A stretch of DNA of 7,604 nt from Treponema sp. UBA4307 (GCA_002394685.1 DGUP01000060.1:1-7604); one strand, 5' to 3'; positions 1 to 6,325 are shown, numbered from the stretch's first letter. Notes: generated by a model not told the origin, from the sequence alone. Numbers and translations are program-made.

Positions 1-295
1 CCTGATAAACTGCAATTTATGTGGGACACACAAATCACGATTTATGTGACTAATGCATAATGCGATTTTGCAAAGAAAATGCACTTATTCAAAACATAAA
101 ATGCATTTTCTTTGCAGCTTAAGGTACCATGAATTTCTTAAGCCGCTTTCTGAATTGTCAAAGGTCGGATTCTTCTTCCACTCTCATGGGGAATAGGAGA
201 AGTATAATTATTTCAATACATTAAAAAATTCAATTTCCTAATATTTACGATTTATGGCACCTTAAAATTCTTTTATATGATTTTTTTCTACTAAA
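1..295. other. Gene-free AT-rich flank of the Rhs cassette
   Basis: No credible reading frame is visible on either strand. The stretch holds direct-repeat copy A (about 70-202), described separately, and an AT-rich segment (about 203-295) immediately downstream of the stop of the secreted 257-residue gene, which is read on the minus strand. I see no G+C-rich stem followed by a T-run that would make a convincing intrinsic terminator for that gene. Positions 1-69 show no recognisable feature. Confidence 0.6.
70..202. repeat. Direct repeat copy A, hairpin-forming
   Basis: This copy has a perfect 14-bp stem (GCAAAGAAAATGCA at 70-83 with its complement at 102-115, 18-nt loop). A second 7-bp stem follows (GCTTAAG at 117-123 with CTTAAGC at 137-143). 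The segment then aligns with few gaps to copy B (1736-1867) through a shared GTCAAAG/GCCAAAG block and an end around CTCATGGGGAA. It lies downstream, in the minus-strand sense, of the candidate immunity gene, as copy B lies downstream of the 72-codon frame. It may be a conserved inter-cassette sequence, a structured RNA 3' end, or an old insertion; its function is unknown. Confidence 0.6.
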
Positions 296-1069
296 TTAAT
301 AGGAAAAAGCATGACCTTCATTTTTTTCAGTTATTCCATTTTTATCATAATCAAAACTAATAAATTTTGCTTTCTGCTTATTCTTTATTTCAAGAAAATA
401 GCGATTATTAAACCAATCTCCTTCCTCATTTTCAATCACACCATCACCGTTTACGTCATATTTTATAAAACCTATTTCGGTACTTTGAATTACTTTTTCA
501 TCAGGTTTTTCATCACAGATAATATATGCACAAACAGTATTATTCGAAGAGTTTTCAATTAAATAAAAACTGTAAACAATTCTATCTTCTCTGAAAGCGT
601 AATAATTTACTTTTTCAATTGTTCTTGTATTTTCTCTACTATTGTATAACCTAACTTCATTTTTTAATTGTGAAAAATAGAAATATTTCTGGACATATCC
701 TTTTTTCAACAATTTCTTTTCTGACTCATATCCAGACAATTTGTATTCACCTTTTTCTTTTGATTCCTCAAAGAATGAATGTTTAAAAGTAAGATATTCC
801 CTAATTTCACCTTCATTATTTTTTTCCCATACGCAACTTAATTTATCGTCTGTAAAAAAGTTTAAGTATATCACAGAATTATTTGTCTCATACTCATAAA
901 GAATAATTCCTTCTTCTGAACTACGATCAGGATTGCCCCAGAGTTGTATTACTTCACCCGACGAAAGGTTATAGTTCAATATATTAAGATCAAACTTTCT
1001 TTGTTCTTGTGAATATATATTAGTAGTAAACAAAAAAAACATTAAGAAAAGTATTAATTTAATTTTCAT
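296..1069 (-). CDS. Secreted 257-aa protein with two EF-hand-like loops; candidate immunity protein of the Rhs tip
   Basis: I do not recognise a family. Residues 1-20 (MKIKLILFLMFFLFTTNIYS) form a clear Sec signal peptide, with likely cleavage before Q21 and no lipobox Cys, so the product should be periplasmic or exported. The middle (about 25-195) is rich in aromatic and charged residues and looks beta-rich. The C-terminus has a textbook EF-hand loop at D205-E216 (DVNGDGVIENEE) and a second, weaker one at D240-E251 (DYDKNGITEKNE), spaced like a paired EF-hand or dockerin-type duplication. The ATG overlaps the stop of the Rhs tip gene (ATGA) and has a strong AAGGAGG four bases upstream, so the start is secure and translation is probably coupled. 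A gene placed directly after an Rhs tip is usually the cognate immunity gene; that role is inferred from position alone. A second exported effector is possible. Confidence 0.8.
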   Translation of the reverse strand: MKIKLILFLMFFLFTTNIYSQEQRKFDLNILNYNLSSGEVIQLWGNPDRSSEEGIILYEYETNNSVIYLNFFTDDKLSCVWEKNNEGEIREYLTFKHSFFEESKEKGEYKLSGYESEKKLLKKGYVQKYFYFSQLKNEVRLYNSRENTRTIEKVNYYAFREDRIVYSFYLIENSSNNTVCAYIICDEKPDEKVIQSTEIGFIKYDVNGDGVIENEEGDWFNNRYFLEIKNKQKAKFISFDYDKNGITEKNEGHAFSY

Positions 1070-1560
1070 CTTTCCTCCTTAAAATCTATCCATCCATCTT
1101 TATTAACATCATAAAAAAGTATTGCATAAGTCCCAATCTTAAACTTAAATTCATATCCTCTTATGCAGTGTTCATAATTCCATCCAGGTTTACAGTCAAA
1201 ATAAGAAAAATCTTTTTCAGTTATTATCAATTCATAATCTGGACATTCTGAATAATATATAATTTCTTTTTCTGGGGTATCTGCTGAATAATCAGGATTT
1301 CCTTTTTCCGGCTTTTCTCCAACAAATACTAATTTATCTACACTTATAAAATACTCCTTTGCAAGCTCAGATACTACTTTAAACGACTCTACATTCTTTC
1401 CTAGATTATTTAATATATTTTCAATTTCTTTTGGATCATCAATTAAAATATCTTCTGTATCACTTAGTCCATCCGGGTCCAAATACTTAACCGGATTGTT
1501 CCCAGCGTAGTGATACAAGTTGAAGTTTATATGACTATAAACTCCTCCCATTCCAGGCAA
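1066..1560 (-). CDS. Displaced Rhs C-terminal fragment: core end plus unique toxin tip
   Basis: Residues 1-31 are the end of an Rhs/YD-repeat-associated core, including LPGMGG and LYHYAGNNPVKYLDPDG, the conserved boundary after which Rhs toxins diverge. Residues 32-164 are a tip of about 130 residues that I cannot assign to a known toxin fold. It has Cys at 106, 123 and 132 and ends in a perfect EF-hand loop at D151-E162 (DVNKDGWIDFKE). A full Rhs protein has over 1,000 residues before this point, so this is an N-terminally truncated piece. The listed start is TTG with no Shine-Dalgarno. The same frame stays open to a stop at 1657-1659 and encodes more core-like sequence (RDYIPIAST...NSN), so the TTG start is only a bookkeeping choice. 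The fragment is probably a silent tip that could be recombined onto an intact rhs gene, rather than a separately translated protein; it could be called a pseudogene. Confidence 0.75.
   Translation of the reverse strand: MPGMGGVYSHINFNLYHYAGNNPVKYLDPDGLSDTEDILIDDPKEIENILNNLGKNVESFKVVSELAKEYFISVDKLVFVGEKPEKGNPDYSADTPEKEIIYYSECPDYELIITEKDFSYFDCKPGWNYEHCIRGYEFKFKIGTYAILFYDVNKDGWIDFKEER
1070..1080 (-). promoter_or_regulatory. Strong Shine-Dalgarno for the 257-aa gene, inside the tip coding sequence
   Basis: On the minus strand AAGGAGG (1080-1074) precedes the ATG at 1069 by four bases. The same bases are the codons AAG GAG G.. for K161, E162 and E163 of the tip, so the ribosome site is embedded in the tip's EF-hand loop. 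Together with the ATGA overlap this fixes the start and points to translational coupling. Confidence 0.85.
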
Positions 1561-1620
1561 GTTGGAATTATGCCGTTTTACCTCGTCATTTGTAGACGCT
1601 ATTGGAATATAATCTCTTAA

Positions 1621-1720
1621 GGCAGGCAGTGCTTTCCGGAGGCAGCTTTCGCTCCATTACTCCACGCTGTTCCGCAAACGGACTGACGTCTGGCCCCTTC
1701 AATCCCTAACCGAAAGTTTA
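1621..1720. repeat. Relatively GC-rich junction upstream of the displaced Rhs tip
   Basis: The segment is clearly richer in G+C than its neighbours and contains no start or Rhs-like sequence beyond about 1620, where core-like coding stops. A minus-strand in-frame stop lies at 1657-1659. It separates the Rhs fragment from repeat copy B. It may be the recombination junction of a tip cassette or a dispersed intergenic repeat. Composition and position are the only evidence. Confidence 0.35.
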
Positions 1721-1735
1721 CAGACAAAATATTCC

Positions 1736-1867
1736 GTAAAGAAAAATCACTTATCCCTCAAGACAAATGAATTTTCTTCACGGCTTAAAAGCCCATGATT
1801 TTTTAAGTCGCTCATAAATTGCCAAAGAACATTCCTTCCATCCGCTTTCATGGGAAACAGACGAAAG
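1736..1867. repeat. Direct repeat copy B, hairpin-forming
   Basis: This is the diverged partner of the repeat at 70-202, in the same orientation. The first stem is 1735-1749 with 1768-1782 (13 of 15 pairs, 18-nt loop, the same loop length as copy A). The second is GCTTAAAA 1783-1790 with TTTTAAGT 1801-1808. Several pairs differ from copy A on both sides at once, so pairing is kept while sequence changes. A 34-codon minus-strand frame (1747-1851, MKADGRNVLWQFMSDLKNHG...) crosses it but has no Shine-Dalgarno, and the equivalent frame in copy A is broken by stops, so I do not call it a gene. Confidence 0.6.
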
Positions 1868-1882
1868 CGTTTTCGTTATTGT

Positions 1883-2101
1883 TCAAATATAATTTCCAAA
1901 AGCCACATGAGTGACTTTCCTTAAATTCTTTTTTTCTGTAACACATGGAATTGGCTTTAAATGAAATCTGAAATAATCTGAAGTAATAAAATTAATGAAA
2001 ATAAACAAGAAATAGAGATAATTGTTTGGAATCTTTCGTTCCAGAATTGCAAGGGAGGACAGAAGTATCAAACTCGAGTAAAAGCAAATCGTCAAAATCA
2101 T
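1883..2101 (-). CDS. Possible small membrane protein, 72 aa, unrecognised
   Basis: The frame starts at ATG 2101 with an in-frame TAA two codons upstream and no visible Shine-Dalgarno. Residues 1-19 and about 26-41 are hydrophobic (ICFYSSLILLSSLAILE, then NNYLYFLFIFINFITSDYF), suggesting two membrane segments around a short charged ERKIPN turn. The rest is a basic, unremarkable tail. I recognise no family. It sits just upstream of repeat copy B, the same relative place the 257-residue gene has with copy A, so it could be the relic of an immunity gene from an earlier Rhs cassette. In AT-rich DNA a hydrophobic frame this short can arise by chance. Confidence 0.3.
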   Translation of the reverse strand: MILTICFYSSLILLSSLAILERKIPNNYLYFLFIFINFITSDYFRFHLKPIPCVTEKKNLRKVTHVAFGNYI

Positions 2102-2125
2102 TTTTTAATTCTTAAATAAGGTCAT

Positions 2126-2261
2126 CTCGAAAAATTGAATTTTTGAGGCACCCACAATTTATTTTCTAACCTTTATATATTTTATTTCCTGATAAATAAA
2201 ATGTAAAGAAAAAAAATAATAAATTGTTATAAATATTTCAGAGAAAATTCAATTTTTCGAG
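2126..2261. repeat. 136-bp concentric inverted repeat downstream of the radical SAM gene
   Basis: Outer arms CTCGAAAAATTGAATTTT (2126-2143) and its exact complement (2244-2261) pair over 18 bp. Inside them ACAATTTATT (2154-2163) pairs with AATAAATTGT (2218-2227). Further in, ATTTTATTT (2179-2187) pairs with AAATAAAAT (2194-2202). The three nested complementary tracts make one long imperfect hairpin. Each outer arm is itself nearly palindromic. It begins 15 bp past the stop of the radical SAM gene, so it could act in 3'-end formation, but the AT-rich stem is unlike a standard intrinsic terminator. A miniature inverted-repeat element is the other possibility. Confidence 0.65.
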
Positions 2262-2275
2262 CTTCCCTTATATTT

Positions 2276-4561
2276 TTAAATCATGATCAAACAACTTTGC
2301 CTCAGTCTGAAAAGATATTTTTCAATTTGATTTGCAGACGGACCTTCCAAAAGTTTCTGAATTTTCGAAATATCATGAACTTCCGGCCGCAAGTCATAAA
2401 CTGCCTGTGTAAATTCCTGAGCGGTTTCCGAACTTAGTTTTACTTCCACTTCTCTACACTCCTGCATGTAAAACCATGAAAGTTTTATTCTTCCGGATTT
2501 TTTTTCTTCATTGTAAATTTCTTCCTCAAGAATTTTTCCGCCTAACCAGTAAAGTTTTTCTGGAACAAGTGGAGCGCAGGCTGACTGATGACATCTTTCT
2601 TCATAACGACTTATTGCATCTTCAACAAGAGATTTTGAAACTGTAGGTTCAGGAGTCGGAAAACTAAACCATTTGTTCACTTTTTTATCCAGCCTCTGTC
2701 CATGCATCCAGTTTTCAAGAGCAGCATTCAAACCATTATGAAATTTTGCAGATTTTTCTTCCCCCTTGAAATGCATTGTATTTTTTGCAAACACGCCACC
2801 ATCTTTGTTCTCAAGAGGTTTTAAGTTTGGATGAAGTCCCTGCTCATATTCACCATAAATTCTTGAATTTCTGGTAAGAACAAACTTGTGCCAGAAAGAC
2901 GAATCTAAAAGTCCTGCCTTATAAAACTGCCGCAAAGTTTCCATAGAATTAATTGTATCCTGATCATCTTCATTCCAGTAACCGTAAATCATATACGCGT
3001 GAACCAGAACCCCGGCTTCCTTAAAAGCACAGCAAGCGCCAACAATTGAATCCAGTGAAGTTCCTTTATGGATATTATCCAGACCATCACTAGTTGCAAT
3101 TTCAATCCCTGCAGAAACACCAATTAATCCACTGTAGGAAAGAAGGGCAACCAGATCATGAGTAAAAGTTTTTTCAAACCGGACATTTCCCCAGTAACTC
3201 AATTGAGTTTGATTCCTGCTGTTTAACAGAGAAAACTTTTTTAATGCGGAGGCCGGGAGAGCTTCATCCACAAAATGAATTCCGTACAATCCTTTTTGTT
3301 TACACTGACTGCTTAAACCTTGAAAGAGTTTTTCTACGTTCACCACCTGATATGCACAAACATAATCCAGATTAACATCACAAAAATCACAGCGATGCCA
3401 GTAACAGCCGTGAGCCAGATAGGCCTTCATCCACGCGCCGTCACTCCACATTCTCTGCATTGGATTAACATCATCTGCCATTCGTGGATAAATATTAAAA
3501 TCAATCTGAGAATAATCCGGTACAATTTCTCTGGTAATTTTGTTTTCGTATAGTTCAATTTCACTGTCTTTCCATAAAGGTTCAGTTATTTTTTCCCCAT
3601 CAAAAAAACGCATTTTATAAATTTTGATTGATTTATCAAAATGATTTTCAAAAAGTTTTTTGTAGGAACCGTAACCTCTGTCGTAAGAAATAGCGTCAAA
3701 ATATTTTCCAACAGAAGGGTCACTGATGTCACGAAGTTCTGTATTTATAAAACCGCCGCCTGCTGCTATGAAAACTTTGTTGCCATAACATTCTTTTAAA
3801 TATGAGGCTGTATACAGGGCAGGTGTGAATGTTCCCGGAAAAGGAATTGAAATGCAGACTAAAATTTTATCTTCCGGATTTTTATCTGAATCAGATTCAT
3901 TAATTATTTTTTCAAAATCTGATCCAGGGCCAAATTTTTCTTCCAGAACTTTTTTATAAAAATGATTTAATACCGGTGATTTCAGCCCCTTTTCAATTTG
4001 CGAAAACGAACTTTCGCTTACAGTCAAACTTTCAGCGTAACGGACAAGGGAAAAATCTTTGTCAAAAACAAATTGGATATAATCAGCTAAATCTGCAAGA
4101 GCAAGGCTGGCCAAAAAAACTGAATCATCGATTGTTAAATCATGGTCCAGATTTGCCAGATATTTTTCCATCCTCATTCCTCTTGGGGCAAAAGGAGAAA
4201 ATACAAATTTATGACAAAGTTCTCTGCTGGAAAAATCCTGACGATGGGAAAGAATCGCAGTGATGGAATCTATCCAGTTAATCCACTGATCACTCTGACT
4301 AAGATAACGTCTAAGTTGTTCAGCAGTTTCTTCATCTCCACTTTTCTGCGCCTCACAAATTTTCTTTTGTGCTGTCCTCTGCGACTGATTAAAAATATAA
4401 GAAAGCCCTTCTTTTGAAAATATTTTGTAAAAGAGGTAGATATTTAATTCGTACCAGAAAGCCTTATGACCTTCCATCTGAAAAAAAGATTTAAGATATG
4501 CTCCCGAAGGATAAGCTGTATTCAACTGCATAAGGGGAGGCTGTATAACTGCAACATTCAT
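2276..4561 (-). CDS. Radical SAM protein with B12-binding-like N-terminus
   Basis: Radical SAM enzymes use a 4Fe-4S cluster and S-adenosylmethionine to start radical chemistry; the substrate here is unknown. The cluster motif is GCYWHRCDFCDV with Cys386, Cys391 and Cys394, a CX4CX2C spacing rather than the usual CX3CX2C. Downstream are barrel-like elements: HFVDEALP at 429-436 and SAGIE at 483-487, in the place of the SAM-contacting GGE region. The N-terminus (VAVIQPPLMQLNTAYPSG) and residues 232-300 (ILVCISIPFPGTFTPALY, then an IAAGGGF turn) resemble the two halves of a Rossmann-like B12-binding domain, split by a helical, charged stretch at about 45-225. No DxHxxG cobalamin-ligand motif is seen. 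The C-terminus (about 600-761) is not recognised. The start has only a weak ribosome site, but it opens directly on the first Rossmann strand. The gene is divergent from the solute-binding-like gene; no peptide precursor gene is seen beside it. Confidence 0.9.
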   Translation of the reverse strand: MNVAVIQPPLMQLNTAYPSGAYLKSFFQMEGHKAFWYELNIYLFYKIFSKEGLSYIFNQSQRTAQKKICEAQKSGDEETAEQLRRYLSQSDQWINWIDSITAILSHRQDFSSRELCHKFVFSPFAPRGMRMEKYLANLDHDLTIDDSVFLASLALADLADYIQFVFDKDFSLVRYAESLTVSESSFSQIEKGLKSPVLNHFYKKVLEEKFGPGSDFEKIINESDSDKNPEDKILVCISIPFPGTFTPALYTASYLKECYGNKVFIAAGGGFINTELRDISDPSVGKYFDAISYDRGYGSYKKLFENHFDKSIKIYKMRFFDGEKITEPLWKDSEIELYENKITREIVPDYSQIDFNIYPRMADDVNPMQRMWSDGAWMKAYLAHGCYWHRCDFCDVNLDYVCAYQVVNVEKLFQGLSSQCKQKGLYGIHFVDEALPASALKKFSLLNSRNQTQLSYWGNVRFEKTFTHDLVALLSYSGLIGVSAGIEIATSDGLDNIHKGTSLDSIVGACCAFKEAGVLVHAYMIYGYWNEDDQDTINSMETLRQFYKAGLLDSSFWHKFVLTRNSRIYGEYEQGLHPNLKPLENKDGGVFAKNTMHFKGEEKSAKFHNGLNAALENWMHGQRLDKKVNKWFSFPTPEPTVSKSLVEDAISRYEERCHQSACAPLVPEKLYWLGGKILEEEIYNEEKKSGRIKLSWFYMQECREVEVKLSSETAQEFTQAVYDLRPEVHDISKIQKLLEGPSANQIEKYLFRLRQSCLIMI

Positions 4562-4623
4562 TCTTTTAGTTTACAGCAGAAAAGGAACTTTATAAATCCC
4601 GTAAGCTTTGGTAAAATCAAATT
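4562..4623. promoter_or_regulatory. Divergent promoter region
   Basis: The 62 bp between two divergent ATGs must hold both promoters unless they lie inside genes. For the minus-strand gene, TTGATT (4620-4615) and TATAAA (4594-4589) are spaced 20 bp; shifting the -10 to TTTATA gives 18 bp. For the plus-strand gene, TTTACA (4570-4575) and TATAAA (4591-4596) are 15 bp apart. The two -10 candidates overlap, which would make the promoters compete. Neither gene has a clear Shine-Dalgarno. The assignments are by eye. Confidence 0.4.
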
Positions 4624-5826
4624 ATGACAAAGAAGAAAATTAAACTTTCAACAGTACTGGTTATTTTTGTTTCAATAATTGTTCTTGCCCTCATGCTTAT
4701 TCTATCTGTTAAAAATAGAAAAAAGGCTGCTTACACAGTTGCTTTTTATAAAGTGCCGGCTCCACTTGAAGAACAAATGGAAGGTCTTATAAAAAGAAAC
4801 TACGTTGGAAGCGTATCTTATATAAATATTGATTCTGACTCTGTTCCTGCAAAATCCCAGTTAAAAAACATTGATATTTTATTTACATGGAATGGAGCTG
4901 TTTGTCAAAAAATGGCTGGAAATGCAATCACTCTTGATGAAGAAATACTTTCCCCTTTAAATCCTCAAATAAAAAAAAGTGCCTTTGTTGACGGTAAACT
5001 TAAATATCTTCCGGTGCTGCTGGATTCTTTTAATCTTCAAACCTTAAACAGCAACGGAATTATTTACAATATGCCTATTCCCTACAACTGGACAGAATTT
5101 ACAAATTATCTTGAAATGATGAAAGAAAATGTTGAAGAACCTTTATTCGTAAACTTTTCAAATGATTCTACCCTTATTGATTTTACTGGAGCAATAGTTG
5201 AATCAATCTGCGGCGGACAGGCATACCTTAATTTAATTGAGCTGCTCCAGAAGAATACAGACCTTACACGTGTCAGCACAGAGCCACTTGGACAGAATTC
5301 CCAGGGAGAAACCATCACTCTTAACGATATAATCGGCATTATAAAAGAAATGATTTCAGCAGGATATATAACTGAAAATTCCTTTAATAAAACTGCTGAA
5401 GAAGAAGAACTGCTTCTGAAAAAAAGAAAAGCTTACGGAAACATTATGATGCTTTCAACCTTTACAGAACTTGATGCAGCTGTTGTAAATCGTTTCAGCA
5501 CAATTAATTTCCCACAGGACGAAGAAATAATTGACCATGCTTTAATTGCGCCAGAACTTGTAATGCTTACATTCAGCAAACGTAAAGTAAATACCTCTAT
5601 TGCAAAATATATGCTTTCTGATGGAGTTCAGAATCTTCTTTCACAGGTGACTTACCTTGCACCAGTTACACCTACTGCCTTGCCATATGATCAAGCCGCT
5701 GACAATATTCGTTACATGGCCGGAGCATCTCCAATGGGGCCTGTTCCAAATTTGAGTCTGGCCGCTTTTACAGATTCACTTACAGTCAACAAATTTGCGT
5801 CCCAGCTTAGAGATGAACTTCATTAA
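4624..5826 (+). CDS. Membrane-anchored solute-binding-like protein, 400 aa
   Basis: Residues 1-8 are basic (MTKKKIKL), followed by a hydrophobic segment at 9-29 and then KNRKK. There is no lipobox Cys, so it reads as an uncleaved membrane anchor with the remainder outside the cytoplasmic membrane. The rest resembles type-2 periplasmic binding proteins of ABC sugar or peptide importers: a first strand YTVAFYKVPAP (37-47), ILFTWNGAV (85-93) as a ligand-loop-like segment, a central IIYNMPIPYNWTEFTNYLEM (146-165) matching the usual crossover strand and tryptophan turn, and an AYGNIMMLSTFTELDAA region (270-286). Length fits that fold. No permease or ATPase gene is adjacent, so transport is not established; a sensory or scaffold role is possible. 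The ATG lacks a good ribosome site, but no better start precedes the anchor. It is followed by a strong terminator, so it is probably monocistronic. Confidence 0.75.
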   Translation: MTKKKIKLSTVLVIFVSIIVLALMLILSVKNRKKAAYTVAFYKVPAPLEEQMEGLIKRNYVGSVSYINIDSDSVPAKSQLKNIDILFTWNGAVCQKMAGNAITLDEEILSPLNPQIKKSAFVDGKLKYLPVLLDSFNLQTLNSNGIIYNMPIPYNWTEFTNYLEMMKENVEEPLFVNFSNDSTLIDFTGAIVESICGGQAYLNLIELLQKNTDLTRVSTEPLGQNSQGETITLNDIIGIIKEMISAGYITENSFNKTAEEEELLLKKRKAYGNIMMLSTFTELDAAVVNRFSTINFPQDEEIIDHALIAPELVMLTFSKRKVNTSIAKYMLSDGVQNLLSQVTYLAPVTPTALPYDQAADNIRYMAGASPMGPVPNLSLAAFTDSLTVNKFASQLRDELH

Positions 5827-5879
5827 TCAGGTCCAGAAACTTACCTTTTCTTCTTTTACTTTTTTATTGATCATGTTTC

Positions 5880-5909
5880 GCCTCTGCATCCAATGCAGGG
5901 GCTTTTTTT
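5880..5909 (+). terminator. Intrinsic terminator after the solute-binding-like gene
   Basis: GCCTCTGCAT (5880-5889) pairs with ATGCAGGGGC (5893-5902) over ten pairs, including one G-U, around a three-base loop. Seven T residues (5903-5909) follow directly. It lies 54 bp past the stop codon at 5826. Confidence 0.9.
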
Positions 5910-5936
5910 CTCCATACCATGAACCACATTCTATTA

Positions 5937-6016
5937 CCTCCGTTCCGCGGCTCGGTCACCCTCGGTGCTCCGCACTGGCCTCCGGCCCCCGCTACAGTCG
6001 GGCTCACCGCATTCGG
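5937..6016. repeat. GC-rich intergenic block with short hairpins
   Basis: About 70% G+C by hand count in an otherwise AT-rich window. It contains small inverted repeats such as GGCCTCCGGCC (5977-5987) and CACCCTCGGTG (5957-5967). Open frames across it are low-complexity and have no ribosome site, so I do not call a gene. It resembles a dispersed non-coding repeat more than local sequence. Confidence 0.4.
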
Positions 6017-6046
6017 CCTATTTCGTAAGAAATTAAATATGCTGCC

Positions 6047-6325
6047 GGAATAAAAAAGTTTTCGAAAAACCGGAGGCTAGCCTCCTACACGCAGTTTGTG
6101 CCCCCTCAAAAGTACAATATAAAAATTACGGGAGGGAGAGGCTGGATTTTACAGAAAGACTCAGAACAGTGATTGCCGCAAAGCGGCAACCTTAAATAGG
6201 TTCTTATCACTGTTCTGCGTCTAGCGCCAATATGGCGCGGTTCTGTGAAATCCAGACTCGACCGGCAGTATGTTTTCATATTCAATGTTAGCGAGCCTCC
6301 GGTTTTTCAAAAACTTTTTTATTCC
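6047..6325. repeat. Large nested palindrome 1: 35-bp terminal inverted repeats, cloverleaf-like interior
   Basis: The ends 6047-6081 and 6291-6325 are complementary at 33 of 35 positions (GGAATAAAAAAGTTTT... against ...AACTTTTTTATTCC). An inner stem joins CTGGATTTTACAGAA (6142-6156) to 6241-6255 at 14 of 15 positions, with a G-U at the remaining one. It continues with CAGAACAGTGAT (6162-6173) paired perfectly to 6206-6217. Three small hairpins decorate it: TGCCGC/GCGGCA (6174-6188), AACCT/AGGTT (6188-6202) and GCGCC/GGCGC (6224-6238). A perfect 14-bp palindrome GGAGGCTAGCCTCC sits at 6072-6085. No coding frame is credible. It could be a miniature inverted-repeat element or a structured RNA; no target-site duplication is obvious. 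Confidence 0.75.

Noticed and set aside
311..562. Plus-strand 83-codon frame
   Set aside because: It lies antisense inside the 257-residue secreted protein gene, is low-complexity and has no ribosome site.
1747..1851. Minus-strand 34-codon frame in repeat copy B
   Set aside because: It has no ribosome site, and the matching stretch in copy A is interrupted by stops; conserved hairpins explain the similarity better.
3320..4417. Plus-strand frames at 3320-3553, 3976-4263 and 4142-4417
   Set aside because: They are antisense shadows of the radical SAM gene, with no recognisable protein features.
5106..5339. Minus-strand 77-codon frame
   Set aside because: It is antisense to the solute-binding-like gene and has no start signal.
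5795..6028. Plus-strand 77-codon frame overlapping the end of the solute-binding-like gene
   Set aside because: It runs through the intrinsic terminator and the GC-rich block; the translation is compositionally odd and not protein-like.
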